Part shown: positions 9,275-19,355 of the stretch, one piece after another
How the letters are laid out: each line of letters starts with the position of its first letter
Position numbering within the stretch: the stretch's first letter is position 1
NCBI GenBank assembly: GCA_015680685.1
Contig: MNCI01021483.1
Span: 274,041-296,948, forward strand
From: Gnetum montanum
Lineage: Eukaryota; Streptophyta; Gnetopsida; Gnetales; Gnetaceae
Direction of reading: 5' to 3'
Length of the DNA stretch: 22,908 nucleotides
Program-made: the position numbers and the translations under genes
Notes under the pieces: generated by a model
Seen by the model: only the letters and a program-made list of their open reading frames with translations
What the model was told of the DNA's origin: nothing
Database searches by the model: none

Positions 9275-9927
9275 ATTTCATGGATTCCTTTGGGTCTTTG
9301 TGCTATTAGTAGTAGATTCATCTCTTTCTCTTGGATGCATCTTACTTCTTGATGGATTTGTGTGGTAGGGGTTTCATGCTTGAGATTATTGTAGGCTAAG
9401 AAGCCCTCATGGTAGGAATTTTAAATATAACTCAAAAATCAAATCCTTAAAATATGTAGAATCATGGTCTTATTATGTTTATAAAAATATTTTTTCTTAA
9501 CTTTTTATCATCAATACATTTTTCTCTTGCATATTCTTCATCTATGTATAGGTAAAACTAGGTTCTCATCATGCATGGAGTGGACAAGGCTTTCACTTTG
9601 AATAAAGAAAACATAGCACCAACATGTAAAAAATGTTTGGATCTCGCACAATATACATCTATTTTATAAAGTTATATATATTTAAAAACAAAGTACATAA
9701 AATTAAATATCTTTCCTAAGCTAAAATGTACAAGCATTATGAGTGTAGTTTTTTGAATTTGATTTTTTTGTTTAAGGTTAATGAAATCCTATAAAAAATG
9801 AACCCAAATTATGTCATAGAAACCATAAACTACTCAACTTCCCTTCACTGTGAATCATCTTTTTTAAGAAATCCTCTTATGATTTGTGTAGGAAAATAAG
9901 TCCTTATAGTTATTTAATTTTGAACCT
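9275..9927 (-). other. Leader region of the minus-strand chromovirus-like element
   Basis: This is sequence between the LTR end and the first open frame. No reliable PBS remains. Alignment with the LTR end of the sister element puts it near 9916-9927, where the minus strand reads AGGTTCAAAATT, too diverged to call. No protein motif is seen on either strand. Confidence 0.5.
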
Positions 9928-11379
9928 AAATCATGGTTACTTTGATTTGTTTTAATCATTCAAAACACATCAAATCTAGATGTTATGGAAGATAATTCAA
10001 TTACTAGAGAATAAGAAAATTAGCTATCTTCTATTAATCTAAAAGACTATTATAAATATAAACCCATATATGAACAAACAATCACACATTCAAAAATATT
10101 ACAAAGCATGAGGATTTGTAAACACACAAAAAATCTACGTAAATACAAGATATAATTAAGTTATACCTCTTCCTTACATATGCAAGATTGAGATCCAACA
10201 CATAGAAGAAGTTACAATTTTTGATGACATATATAATTGATGATAGAGAGGCACATAAATATCATGTAATCTCTCTCAACTCTTTATACTATCATGATGT
10301 AAAACATGCAAAAATAATTAATTTTAATCACTTATAGAAATCAATACTTTAGGGATAATTTTCCAATGGTGAACTCAGAGATTCTTGACTGTTTCCAATT
10401 TTGGACTTAATATTTCCAATTTTTTCCAAATTACAACTACCACCTCAGAGATTTTTCCTATTCAAACAAGAAATCTATAGGCTTGACAAGATGCCTCTCT
10501 AGAAATTATAACTTGAAGACAAGATGTCCTAAACTTGTCAAGACATCTCCCTATTTTACAAGATGTCTAACTTCTATTAAAGATGTATCCTACTCTAGCA
10601 AGATCTATTTCTTACTTATAAAAAATCTCTTGTAATTCTCCAGCTTTAAGGCAATATGTTTCTTAGATGACCAAGACATCTCCTATGAATGCTTGAAGCT
10701 CAAACAAGATATCTATAGAGCTCCAAGATGTATCTCAACCTACTTAAAACCTTCATTTCTCCATTGATAGATATGAAAAGTGATTTAGAAGAGGTGTCTT
10801 TATACTAGAATTTAATTCTAACATCTATAGATTATATAGCATGAGTATAGTCCAAAAATGTAAGAAAATTAAAAAGATGAAGAGAGGGGTGTAGACCCAT
10901 GTAATCACAAGACCATATATTATTTTAGAGAACATCATGATTTATTCAAGGTCTAGCTACTATAGTTCCACTACTCGTACTCTATTTCTTCACATTTGAA
11001 GAACTTGATATTTGAAGAAGAAATGCCCTTTGGATTTTTTTATTTCTTTCTTAAATTAGTTTTAGCCTTACCTTTTTATTTCTCGTTCTTCTTATGATTT
11101 ATCTATTTTTGGTCCTTTTCACTTACTTCAAGAATAGTAAATATTTGTCTCTAACTTTAATATTAAATTGTAAGCCTCATCTAGGATTAGAGGCTTATAG
11201 AAGAAGAGATCCTATTGGTAATAAATTTTTAAACCTATAGGAATTATATAGATTAGGTCATACGCATTTCATCCTACCTTTTCTTAATGAAATAAGCTAC
11301 AAAACTAAAGGTGAAAGTCTTCAAATCTATCTCATATTATCTAAAAAATTTAATCTATGATGTATAATACCCTCCTACA
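9928..11379 (-). mobile_element. 5' LTR of the minus-strand chromovirus-like element (about 1.45 kb)
   Basis: The LTR was found by comparison with the plus-strand LTR at 14099-15563. On the minus strand it begins TGTAGGAGGGTATTATA at 11379 against TGAGGTGTTATATGATG. The landmark GATCTCAATC lies 1183 bases in, against 1194 in the other copy, followed by TATCTTG and CCTCATGC in both. A cluster of AAGATGTCT motifs sits at a similar place in each. Ends are approximate, particularly the inner end, because the copies are strongly diverged. A TG start is visible but no clean CA end. Confidence 0.68.
10486..10745. repeat. Cluster of CAAGATGTCT / CAAGACATCT motifs in U3
   Basis: About eight copies of a 9-10-base motif occur in either orientation, for example near 10492, 10518, 10539, 10559, 10671 and 10723. 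Copies in the two orientations differ only at the centre, so the motif is a near palindrome. The sister LTR has the same kind of cluster at 14631-14893. Confidence 0.7.
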
Positions 11380-14098
11380 TAGATCTAGGAGAGATAACAT
11401 TATGTTAGGTATAGATACCCAAAAATATTGATCATGGAAAGAGACAAGATAACATTAAACATACTAGAGAAGTGGCAAAGAAATACGTGATAATGAATAA
11501 GCCATAAATCATGAGTAAATTAATAAGACTAGTGAAAATAGAATTAAAATGTCCTAATAAAATTAAAAAAGGATAGAAAATGTCAGAAGTATAGACATAT
11601 GAAACTAATAGAAAAGCCTACTCATAAAATATTTAGCATGTAATTTATCCATCATCTAGGTACATGAAGCATAAACATAATCAGTCTAATACATGTCCAA
11701 TAAATTAAAATATGAAATATCATTGATAGAATATGGCTAGAAATAAATAAATAATCTAAAGTCAATGGTAATTTCAATGATCCTCTTACTTTACCTTGCC
11801 CTATTAACCTAAAAATAAAAGAGGAGGTCAATATTAACTAAGTGAAAAACCTTGGCACTTTCTTTGGATGATCTAAGGATAAGAATCATGGATGGGTAGA
11901 TAAGGGCATGTTGACCTACAAATGCATGTCAGTATAGCATAAGTACATCAAGCAACATAGATCATAAATGAAGCCAAGAGTAAATAAGATATAAAGATAT
12001 GAGAAGATCCAACTATTTATTTTCACTCATCAACCTACAAACTAGTAGAATAGCATGTATTACATTCAATTTTAAGTTTTTGAATCATTATTATGCTTTT
12101 TCTTAATCAAACAAAAATGATAAAATACTATGCATATGGATTTATTAATTAATTTTGAAGTAGATGTAGTAATAGATCCATATTCCACTACTTGCAAGTA
12201 GTGCTAGAGGCTTTGTTACAAACTTTTCTCTAATGTTATGAAGGGAAAAAAATATCAATAGTACCTAAACCATTACATGCTCCTAGAGGATGGAACTCAC
12301 AATAAGTGCCATATTAATGAATTTCAATGGAGATAAAAACCAAAAACTACAAGATGCCCATCATCAACGAACCATATAATTTGGTGCTAGTTTCTAAGAA
12401 GCAATAAACAACTAAGTATGCATAAAAGGCAACCATTGATTGTAGAGGGAGCTACACAAAGGTTAACCTAGCTCACATTACAACTATGGCTTAGCTAATT
12501 AAGTCCAAGGTCTTACATAACAAGAAAAGAATATTTTAAAACTACATTAGACTCATCAAAAAGGTATTGAAAGTTGTTAAACTTAATATCAATAACAATT
12601 TGTATCAATGACTATGAAAACCCCAAATGGATGGCCCATAAAACATGTTCAGTATCTCAATGCTAATGTGAAATTGCTAATTTTTTGTGCCTAAATATGG
12701 GATCACTACCACAAAATGGGTTATCCCCTAAAATAAATTTTTTAATGATTAAGAATTACTTCTTCATTAGAAGTTGATTTTTAGTTTTAGGTACCACTTC
12801 TTACCACAAGTTATCCCTTTTGAGTAGGCACTACCTCATAGAAGTCACTCTCTTTATGTAGTCACTACTTTGGGTAGGTTGCCTCTTTGTCATAGATCAT
12901 CCCCTATATGATTATTGGGCATCAAGATAACATTTAGATGGATCTTTACCATATCTTCCTAGATGAGAGTATGAGAATGAAAAGAGGTCAATGATATTAC
13001 AATGGTTAACTATGGGCTACTAAACTATTGTAGAAACATCCATAACACCCATAAATAAAAGTAAAGAAGATAAAATATTCAAATAATACAAAATTTTAGA
13101 AAGACATGAAAAATTGGAATTAAGAAAAAAGAGTAAAACCCATCAAGAAAATTTACAAGATGATTATTTTGACATCAATACAAGAGCTGTACATACATCA
13201 CCCATGTCCAAAAATGTTGAATGATAGTTTTTTCATAAAACCCTAGCTTCATAAAAAATGTCATAATGCATAAATTTTAGTAATTCAAATCTTCAACATA
13301 GTGCATATAAATATCTCATCATTTTTTGTGCAAGGTAAGACCCAAAACTATCCATTAAATATTTATAAATTAAAATATGAAAAAAATTGAAAAGCCAAAA
13401 ATAAAGCACAAAAACCTATTAAACTAGAAAATACATGAGAAGATACAAAGACATCTTACCTGGAACAAGAAGCAAAAAGTCTAGGAAGACAAACACATGA
13501 ACATAGCCACATATGAACTATGTACATAAAAATTTGATTATGCTTAGCATAATACCACCAAAGAGTGTTAACTAAAGTAGATCTTCTATGTCAAATTTCA
13601 ATGGATGCCAATAGTGTTCAAAATAATGGAGTATGGGGATTTAATAGAAAAAATATTCTGAAAATATGAATTTAGAAACCCTTCTACGTTTCTAGAAATA
13701 AACTTCAAAATACTAATCTAGGCCTCATATAACTCTTGTAGATTTAATAAGTTATAATAAAATACTTAATTTAAGTCTTCATAAAGTCATCCATAAAATT
13801 AAATTAATAAATTCAATTAATATCATACCATACACATTCATAAATATATAACCTATAAATGTAATTCACTTGCAACCATGCTCCAATCCATGCCACATCA
13901 AACTCAACTCGTAGGTTAGTGCAATACCATCTATTAATGGAAAATAACAAATCATATAAATATACATAAATAATTAAATATAAATCTATGAATCAAAACT
14001 ATCTAATAACCATAAACTAAAAATGGTAACATACATCCATGAATTTAATTAGGCATACAAATACAAGAAAATAATAACAACTAAGACATAAAAAAATA
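11380..14098. other. A+T-rich spacer between two divergent elements, no recognised feature
   Basis: I see no retroelement domain, no RNA gene and no frame longer than about 60 codons in these 2.7 kb. A short plus-strand patch at about 11756-11930 reads DPLTLPCPINLKIKEEVNIN, a stop, then VKNLGTFFG. It looks faintly protein-like but matches nothing I know. At 12703-12910 there are loosely repeated CACTACC and TTATCCC words. The stretch may be old element debris that C and E inserted into. Confidence 0.5.
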
Positions 14099-14630
14099 TG
14101 AGGTGTTATATGATGATCTCTTTTCTTTGTTTAAATTACTCATGTTTTGTTTTTATTGACATGAATTACATTAAGAATCAATCCCATACATGCTACTAGT
14201 TTTACACTAAGTAGGAGTGAGATTTCGTTTACCATCAAACAAAAGTCATATCTTCAAGTATTAAGTTAGCAATTGGTATTTTTATGTGACTAGGTACTTC
14301 CTAACTTCAAAATACTTATTTAATATCTTCAACTAAGCTTCAAAGATATGCATAATTCATGTCATTTGAAGAATTTTAGCTTAACATAAGAAAGCATTAA
14401 TTCATGCCTAAATGTTCTCAAATGAATAATCTCATCTTCATCATATAGATTGAAAACTCTAAATGTGATAGAGGAAAGATCCACTAATGAAGCTCTTGGA
14501 GACTTTACATGAGGCTTGGGATTCCTCCTTCTTAAAATGCTAGGAGCATAGCATGCTCCATGCATGTAGGAACACATCTTCCAATCCCTTGTTCTTCCCT
14601 ATGTGTATGTTTTATATGTTTCAAGTACTA

Positions 14631-14893
14631 GAGAGACATCTTAGAGGACTAGAAGATGTCTTGGTTGAATCCTAGGAGTGATAGAAGATGCTTAGAGTTT
14701 AGAGTATATGTCTTGTTATTGGAATTGATGTCTTAGGTTAGAAATATCTCCAAAACTTGAGGTTTCTTAGACAAGATGTTTTGGAAAATACATCTTACTA
14801 GTTTTGGAGACATCTTAGAAACAAGAAGAGACATTTTGAAAAAATAGTAGATGGCTTTCTAGAGAGATGGGTTGACATAGAGATGTCTTTCCA
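14631..14893. repeat. Cluster of GAAGATGTCTTGG / GAGACATCTTAG motifs in U3
   Basis: About ten copies of an AAGATGTCTT or AGACATCTTA motif occur in both orientations, for example near 14634, 14652, 14684, 14727, 14771, 14808, 14828 and 14880. The motif is nearly palindromic. Conservation of the cluster in two otherwise diverged LTRs suggests a protein-binding enhancer array, which is inference. Confidence 0.75.
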
Positions 14894-15180
14894 AGGTTAG
14901 ATATTATCTGTATGAATGGGAAAACATCTAAAACACCTATCCAAATTTAAAAAATAGTCATAATATGATGGAGAAGAATGGAAATAGCTAGAGAGAATAT
15001 GATAAGACTTAGAAAACATATGTAGAGGCTCAAGTTAAGTTGAGAAAATCTTTCTAGGTTTCTTATATTCTAGTTTGTCAAAATATTGTTGTAGTCACCA
15101 TTGTTGGTGTGGGAAGTAAAAGAGATCTTGTGTGTGTGAAAAGCTAAGCAACAAAGAGTAGATGAACACATTGAGCAAGT

Positions 15181-15238
15181 GTAATTGGTGATTCAAGCTC
15201 CAAGAGTGGTGTAACTGGTGACTGAAGCTCCAAGAGTA
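15181..15238 (+). repeat. Two-copy 30-bp tandem duplication in the LTR
   Basis: GTAATTGGTGATTCAAGCTC at 15181 and GTAACTGGTGACTGAAGCTC at 15211 each continue CAAGAGT(G/A). The period is 30 bases with three mismatches in the 20 bases quoted. Confidence 0.85.
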
Positions 15239-15567
15239 ACTTGTGGTGTGTTGGTTTATGTATTCTATTCTCTTGTGTATTATTCGAGAGCTGAGATCTC
15301 AATCCTAGGTTATGGGAGAGATTCTATAATGGTTGTATCTTGCATTGAGAACAACCATTTTATGGTTGTAGAACCTCATGCCCTACAATATCAATTGAGT
15401 GTGGCAGGTTTTCATTGTTTCTGGTTTTGCGAACCAATTGTAATCTTCCAATAAATTAATTAAAAATAGCTAGTTTTGTTGTTTTCTAATTTTTTTAACT
15501 TTGTATAATATATAGATTTAGTTATTGAGGGTGATTTATTTGTGGAGTGAACCTACTTTAGCATTTT

Positions 15568-15580
15568 TGGTATCAGAGTC
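15568..15580 (+). other. Primer-binding site, initiator tRNA-Met type
   Basis: TGGTATCAGAGTC matches the common plant PBS TGGTATCAGAGCC at 12 of 13 bases. It lies four bases after the LTR end. It is the clearest single mark that an LTR ends at 15563 and that the element reads rightward. Confidence 0.92.
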
Positions 15581-15628
15581 TTATTTATTATGTCTTGGAA
15601 ATTGGTTAAGAATTTTGTCAGTTTCAGA

Positions 15629-16800
15629 TGAAACCTAAGAAGAGATAGGTATAAGTAATAAATTAAGACATGAAGAGCATGAAGTCTACCTTCTAGATGA
15701 TGGTTTCTTTGTTAGATGAAATCAAAATAAAGGTAGACAAGAATGTTGGTCCTAGCCATATCCATATATGTGATGTTCAAGACATATTTTGTTTAGATGA
15801 AGAAGTTTCACAACCAGGTGAAGATGAAGTGGATGAAGAGGAAGGATAATCTAAATATGGAAGTGTAGGAAACCATCAAATAAGGATTACAATGGAAGAA
15901 AATCCTATTACTTAGATGATAACTCCAAGGACTCCAATGGTGTTAAACACTTCTTCTTTAGGCAAGCTTGATGAGAAAGATGAGGCAAGACTCTCGTATG
16001 TAAAACTAAAGACTTTCAATGTTATAAGGGGCACCAATGCATTTGTGAATTCACTAAAGATACTTGAAAAGAATTTATATTTGGAAGAGGTACCAAATAA
16101 CTTGCAAGTACTTTTTACTAAATCCATATTAGAGGGTGTGACTTCTACTTGGTGGGAAAAGGAGTCATAGGGTTATGAAAGAAAAAATAGTCAACCTATC
16201 AAAGATTGAGATCTGATGAAATATAGGTTGAAGAGAAAATTTAAATAGTCTCATCAAAGAAAAGAAACCATTATAAATTTAAAATTCCTAAGGTAAGGTG
16301 ACAATAATTTCAAAGAATTCTACATCAAATTTTCTTATCTATTCCATTAAAGGTGAAGTAAGAGGAATATGAACATGCTTCAATTATTTTATGAGGTTTT
16401 AAATTGGTGTACTAGTAGGATTTATCTGTTATGAGCCAAAATAAATTGATAAGACTTACTATTTAGCATTTAAGGCTAAGAGGAAATTAGGTGGATTTAG
16501 AAATAGGATCAAACAAAATTTCAAAGGGAGGAAGAAAGGATCAAGATTTAAGAAAGAATCCAAGACCAAATCTAAAGATAAGAATGAAAGCCAAGACAAG
16601 AAGACTAAAAGGGAGTATGAAAAGTACAAAACCAAGAAGAACCAAGGAAGGAAAAAAAAGTGCAATATAGTAGCTCATCAAAAATCTAGTGCTTTAGGTG
16701 TGCAAAATGAGAAAACAAGCAATGGGAATGTCCACTTCATAAGAAAGCCAAGGGCAAGGATGTGAAAACCATGGAGGTGGGAGAGACATCAAGAAAAGAT
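15629..16800 (+). pseudogene. Retrotransposon gag with zinc knuckle, decayed
   Basis: Gag forms the particle and binds RNA. An acidic N-terminal piece is open at 15697-15849. The capsid-like core is open at 15916-16170: RGTNAFVNSLKILEKNLY, then LEGVTSTWWEKES, the usual 'L..W...LE' to 'LEG.A..WW' pattern. It continues after stops with LMKYRLKRKFK and NNFKEFYIKFSYLF. A lysine-rich tract follows (about 16463-16660). In another frame comes the CCHC knuckle at 16690-16731, read as C-x2-C-x4-N-x4-C: the His is Asn and a TGA sits inside. Several stops stand where TGG or CAA codons are expected. At least one frameshift separates the basic tract from the knuckle. Confidence 0.85.
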
Positions 16801-16949
16801 ATATAGAGAGGTAATCCTAATGCTCTAAAAATTAAGCATATTTCTAAATTAAACTCCAATGAATTCATGGGGAACATAAATTGAGAAGATCATGTTAATA
16901 GGAAATTATTGTTCTAGATTAAGGCTAGTTGTTTTCTTAGTGGGAAATG

Positions 16950-17195
16950 AATTCATGTTTTAATTGATGGAGGAGCATAAGGAAATGTTATTTATTTTAG
17001 GGTAGTTTCTAGATGGCTTTAGTAACTAATCCTTGTCCAATATCCTATAAGATGCATTGGTTATCAAGAGATTTTTCCCTAGAGGTAAGGGAACAATGTA
17101 CATTGAAATTTAATATTGGAAATTTTTCTAATGTGGTGAATAGTGATTTACTTCCAATAGATTTTTCTAATGTAATTCTTAGTAGATCTTGAAAT
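16950..17195 (+). pseudogene. Retroviral-type aspartic protease, decayed
   Basis: HVLIDGGA at 16954-16977 has the active-site Asp at 16966-16968 and the Gly-Gly-Ala loop; TAA follows where Ser is usual, then GNVI. Further on, PISYKMHWLSRDFSLEVREQ and TLKFNIGNF match the protease of the minus-strand element (SYKVHWPSRD, VLKFRIYSF) in a different frame segment. It would cleave gag-pol. A stop and a frameshift make it inactive. Confidence 0.8.
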
Positions 17196-17429
17196 TTTAA
17201 CAATGGTGGTTAGTTTGATGAAGAAAGAAATGTGTGAAGTGTTGCTAGACGTGATGGAATCTATAATTTGATTCCTACGATAGTTAAACAAGTGAGGTAG
17301 CAAACCTTACTTAATGCCTCCTTAATCATTATAAGAGAGAGGTAATTGATTAAGAAACATGATAAAATTAATTTTTATTTTACTATTATGATAATAGTTA
17401 TTACTAACCATGAAAATGTGTATGCTGAA
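17196..17429 (+). other. Linker between protease and RT, no recognised motif
   Basis: A+T-rich sequence continues the polyprotein by position. Only the start of an open frame (17346 on) is seen, with hydrophobic codons and no diagnostic motif until KVFKGEFNELPLM. Confidence 0.5.
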
Positions 17430-18340
17430 CTTCTTACATGTGTGCTAGGCTTTAAGGAGAAATTTTTCAAGGTGTTTAAAGGGGAATTTAATGAACTTCC
17501 ATTGATGAGAAATGCACAACATTGGATTAAATTCATCCCTGATGCTACCATTACAAATAAGAGAGCTTACTAGATGGCATCAAATCATATGGCTAAATTA
17601 CAAAGGTAAGTAGATGAGTTACTTGCAATTGGCTTCATGAGCAAATCCATTTCTCCTTGTGTAGTTCTAGTGGTGCTAGTCCTAAAGAAGGATAGTGATG
17701 AATGGAGGATCTACATTGATTCTAATGTATGAATAGGATACAGTAAGGTATAGGATTTTTATTCCAAGGATGGATGATATCTTTGATGTCCTACCAATGC
17801 AGAGAATTGTAGAAAAATTTATTTGAAGAGTGGTTGCAATAAAATTAAAATTAACCCTAGTGATGAGTGGAAGATATCTTTCAAGACACTGGATGGATTT
17901 TTTGAGTGGTTATTGATTCCATTTAGGTTGAATAATTCACCTAATACATTTATTATGTTGTTGAACAATGTAATAAAGGAATTTATTGTTAAGTACTATA
18001 TTATTTTTTTTAACAATATTTTTCTATATAGATCTAATGAGAAAAAACACTTGGATCACTTAAGGATGGTGTGTCTTAAGTTGGATAAGGCACAAGTGGT
18101 GATTAATGTGAATAAAATTCATTTATTCAAGAGAGAAATCACATATTTGGAGCATGTGATTTTTAAAAAACTAGATTTAAATGAAGCTACCAAGGTGAAG
18201 GCTATTAGGAATTGGCCAACTCCTAAGAATGTTGGGGAGGTAAGATCATTCCTTGGTTTAGTAGGTTTTTATAGATGGTTCATCAAAACATCTAGTGATA
18301 TTTCATGGCCTATGTTTGGTTTGCTGAAAAAAAAATAGGA
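17430..18340 (+). pseudogene. Reverse transcriptase with active-site Asp pair changed to Asn-Asn
   Basis: RT copies element RNA into DNA. The start reads EFNELPLMRNAQHWIKFIPD to 17573, followed after a stop by LQR-stop-VDELLAIGFMSKSISPC and LVLKKDSDEWRIYID. The best open part is 17823-18338: KSGCNKIKINPSDEWKISFK, FEWLLIPFRLNNSPNTF, then IIFFNNIFLY, where YFDDIL is expected. Both catalytic Asp codons are now AAC and AAT (18012-18017). FKREITYLEHVIF, RNWPTPKNVGEVRSFLGLVG and FYRWFIKTSS complete palm-to-connection. The 171-codon open frame is the longest in this element. Loss of both Asp means no polymerase activity even if translated. Confidence 0.92.
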
Positions 18341-18444
18341 ACTTTCGATGGAATAATAAAACCCAAGGGATTTTTGTCTTGTTGATAGAAAATATTACCA
18401 GTGAATCTATGCTTGTAATTCTAGAAGTTTAGGAGCTTTTTTAG

Positions 18445-18800
18445 GTGGAGGTGAATGCAAGTGGACTTGGCATTGTTGGGGTACTTTCAAAAGAATGTTT
18501 TCTTATTGCTTTATTTTTAAAAATTTGAATAAGTCAAGGAAAAAATATAGTATATATGAGAAGGACTTATACATTATTATTTAAGCAATCAAGCATTGGA
18601 GGAATTACTTGTTTTCCAAAGAGTTCACTTTGATCATGGACCATAAAGCACTTTAATTTCTAAACTCATAAAATAAGTTTTGTGCAAAGAAAATGAAATG
18701 GGTTGCATAGTTACAAGAGTTAAGTTTTGTTTTAAAGCACAAAAATGAAAAATCCAATGCGGTGATTGATGCATTATCTAGTATACATGTGGTGAATTTT
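18445..18800 (+). pseudogene. Ty3/gypsy RNase H, decayed
   Basis: The segment reads VEVNASGLGIVGVLSKE, where CDAS is the norm, so the first catalytic Asp is Asn (18454-18456). It goes on through QGKNIVYMR, MDHKAL (Asp kept), KMKWVA and SFVLKHKNEKSNAVIDALSS (last Asp kept). Several in-frame stops occur between. The domain follows RT at normal spacing. It would degrade the RNA strand of RNA-DNA hybrids during replication. Confidence 0.88.
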
Positions 18801-18989
18801 AGCGTACATCATATAAAAGGAATGGGTGACTGTTCTTCTTTGTATGACCATGATGATGATTTTGGGTAGGTTTGGAGGAGCCTCAAAGAACCATGGATAA
18901 TTAGGATAGACTAGTGGAGGAACTATCATATTCAAGATGAAATGTTATTTAAGAATAAAAAGGTCTGTGTTTCTAATTTATGATTTAGG

Positions 18990-19355
18990 AAAAATTATTT
19001 TATTTGAAAAGAATTATAGTTGCATGGTAGGTCACATGGGTAAGGATAAAACATTGGAACTTGTGGATAGGCACTATTTCTAATCTGGAATGATAATAAG
19101 AGTTTCAAAAGTTATGAAGGAGTATTGGACATATGAAAAGTTCAAAGGAGGTAAATGTGTGAATGGACACTGTATGTCTTTGTCAATTTACAAAGATCCA
19201 TGGGAAAGTTTGTCAATAGACTTCATGAATAATATTCCAAGGACCAAAAGTGGGAATTATGCAATTTTTGTTGTCATTGATAGGTTCTTCAAGGAGGCAC
19301 ATTTTATTCCATGCAAGATGATGTGTGATGTTTTTTGTAGGTAGCTACATGAAGT
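18990..19355 (+). pseudogene. Integrase N-terminal half, truncated; zinc-site Cys pair changed to Tyr
   Basis: The HHCC domain starts near 19018 with ELHGRSHMG-like residues and DKTLELVDRHYF. The Cys-x2-Cys is read as Tyr-Trp-Thr-Tyr (TAT at 19123-19125 and 19132-19134). KGGKCVNGH, YKDPWESLSIDFMNNIPRTK (first catalytic Asp) and AIFVVIDRFFKEAHFIPCK follow, a very typical gypsy core. A TAG at 19342-19344 and LHEVV end the recognisable part near 19355; the second Asp and the Glu are absent. The break is abrupt and looks like an insertion or deletion edge. Confidence 0.9.

Larger units (their letters stand above)
6483..11379 (-). mobile_element. Chromovirus-like Ty3/gypsy element, 5' LTR to mid RNase H, cut by the Athila-like element
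   Basis: Read on the minus strand: LTR (11379-9928), an undefined gag region, protease (about 8345-8120), RT (about 7830-6900) and RNase H (to 6483). The order PR-RT-RH identifies Ty3/gypsy, and the motifs resemble the Reina/CRM-like side of the plant chromoviruses. The inner end is abrupt: RNase H stops after a KHMK motif where the 881-bp LTR begins. The protease and LTR match the plus-strand element at 14099-19355. The missing RNase H end and integrase should lie left of the window. Confidence 0.82.
14099..15563 (+). mobile_element. 5' LTR of the plus-strand chromovirus-like element (1465 bp)
   Basis: The LTR starts TGAGGTGTTATATGATG at 14099 and ends TACTTTAGCA at 15563, with the PBS four bases later. 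The right end is fixed well by the PBS. The left end rests on a TG and on agreement with the sister LTR in length and start. U3 holds a motif cluster (14631-14893), and a 30-bp tandem duplication lies at 15181-15238. An AATAAA at 15451 could serve in polyadenylation. Open frames at 14362-14577 (minus) and 15218-15454 (plus) lie in the LTR and show no protein family. Confidence 0.75.
14099..19355 (+). mobile_element. Chromovirus-like Ty3/gypsy element, 5' LTR to mid integrase
   Basis: The layout is LTR 14099-15563, PBS 15568-15580, gag 15629-16800, protease about 16950-17195, RT about 17430-18340, RNase H about 18445-18800 and integrase about 18990-19355. The order and motifs are those of plant Ty3/gypsy, nearest the Reina/CRM-like chromoviruses. 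The element stops inside the integrase core after the first catalytic Asp; the other two acidic residues, any chromodomain and the 3' LTR are missing. It is the divergent sister of the minus-strand element at 6483-11379. Confidence 0.88.

Noticed and set aside
16459-16665. Minus-strand 68-codon leucine- and phenylalanine-rich frame
   Set aside because: It is antisense to the lysine-rich part of gag, and its hydrophobic make-up follows from that.
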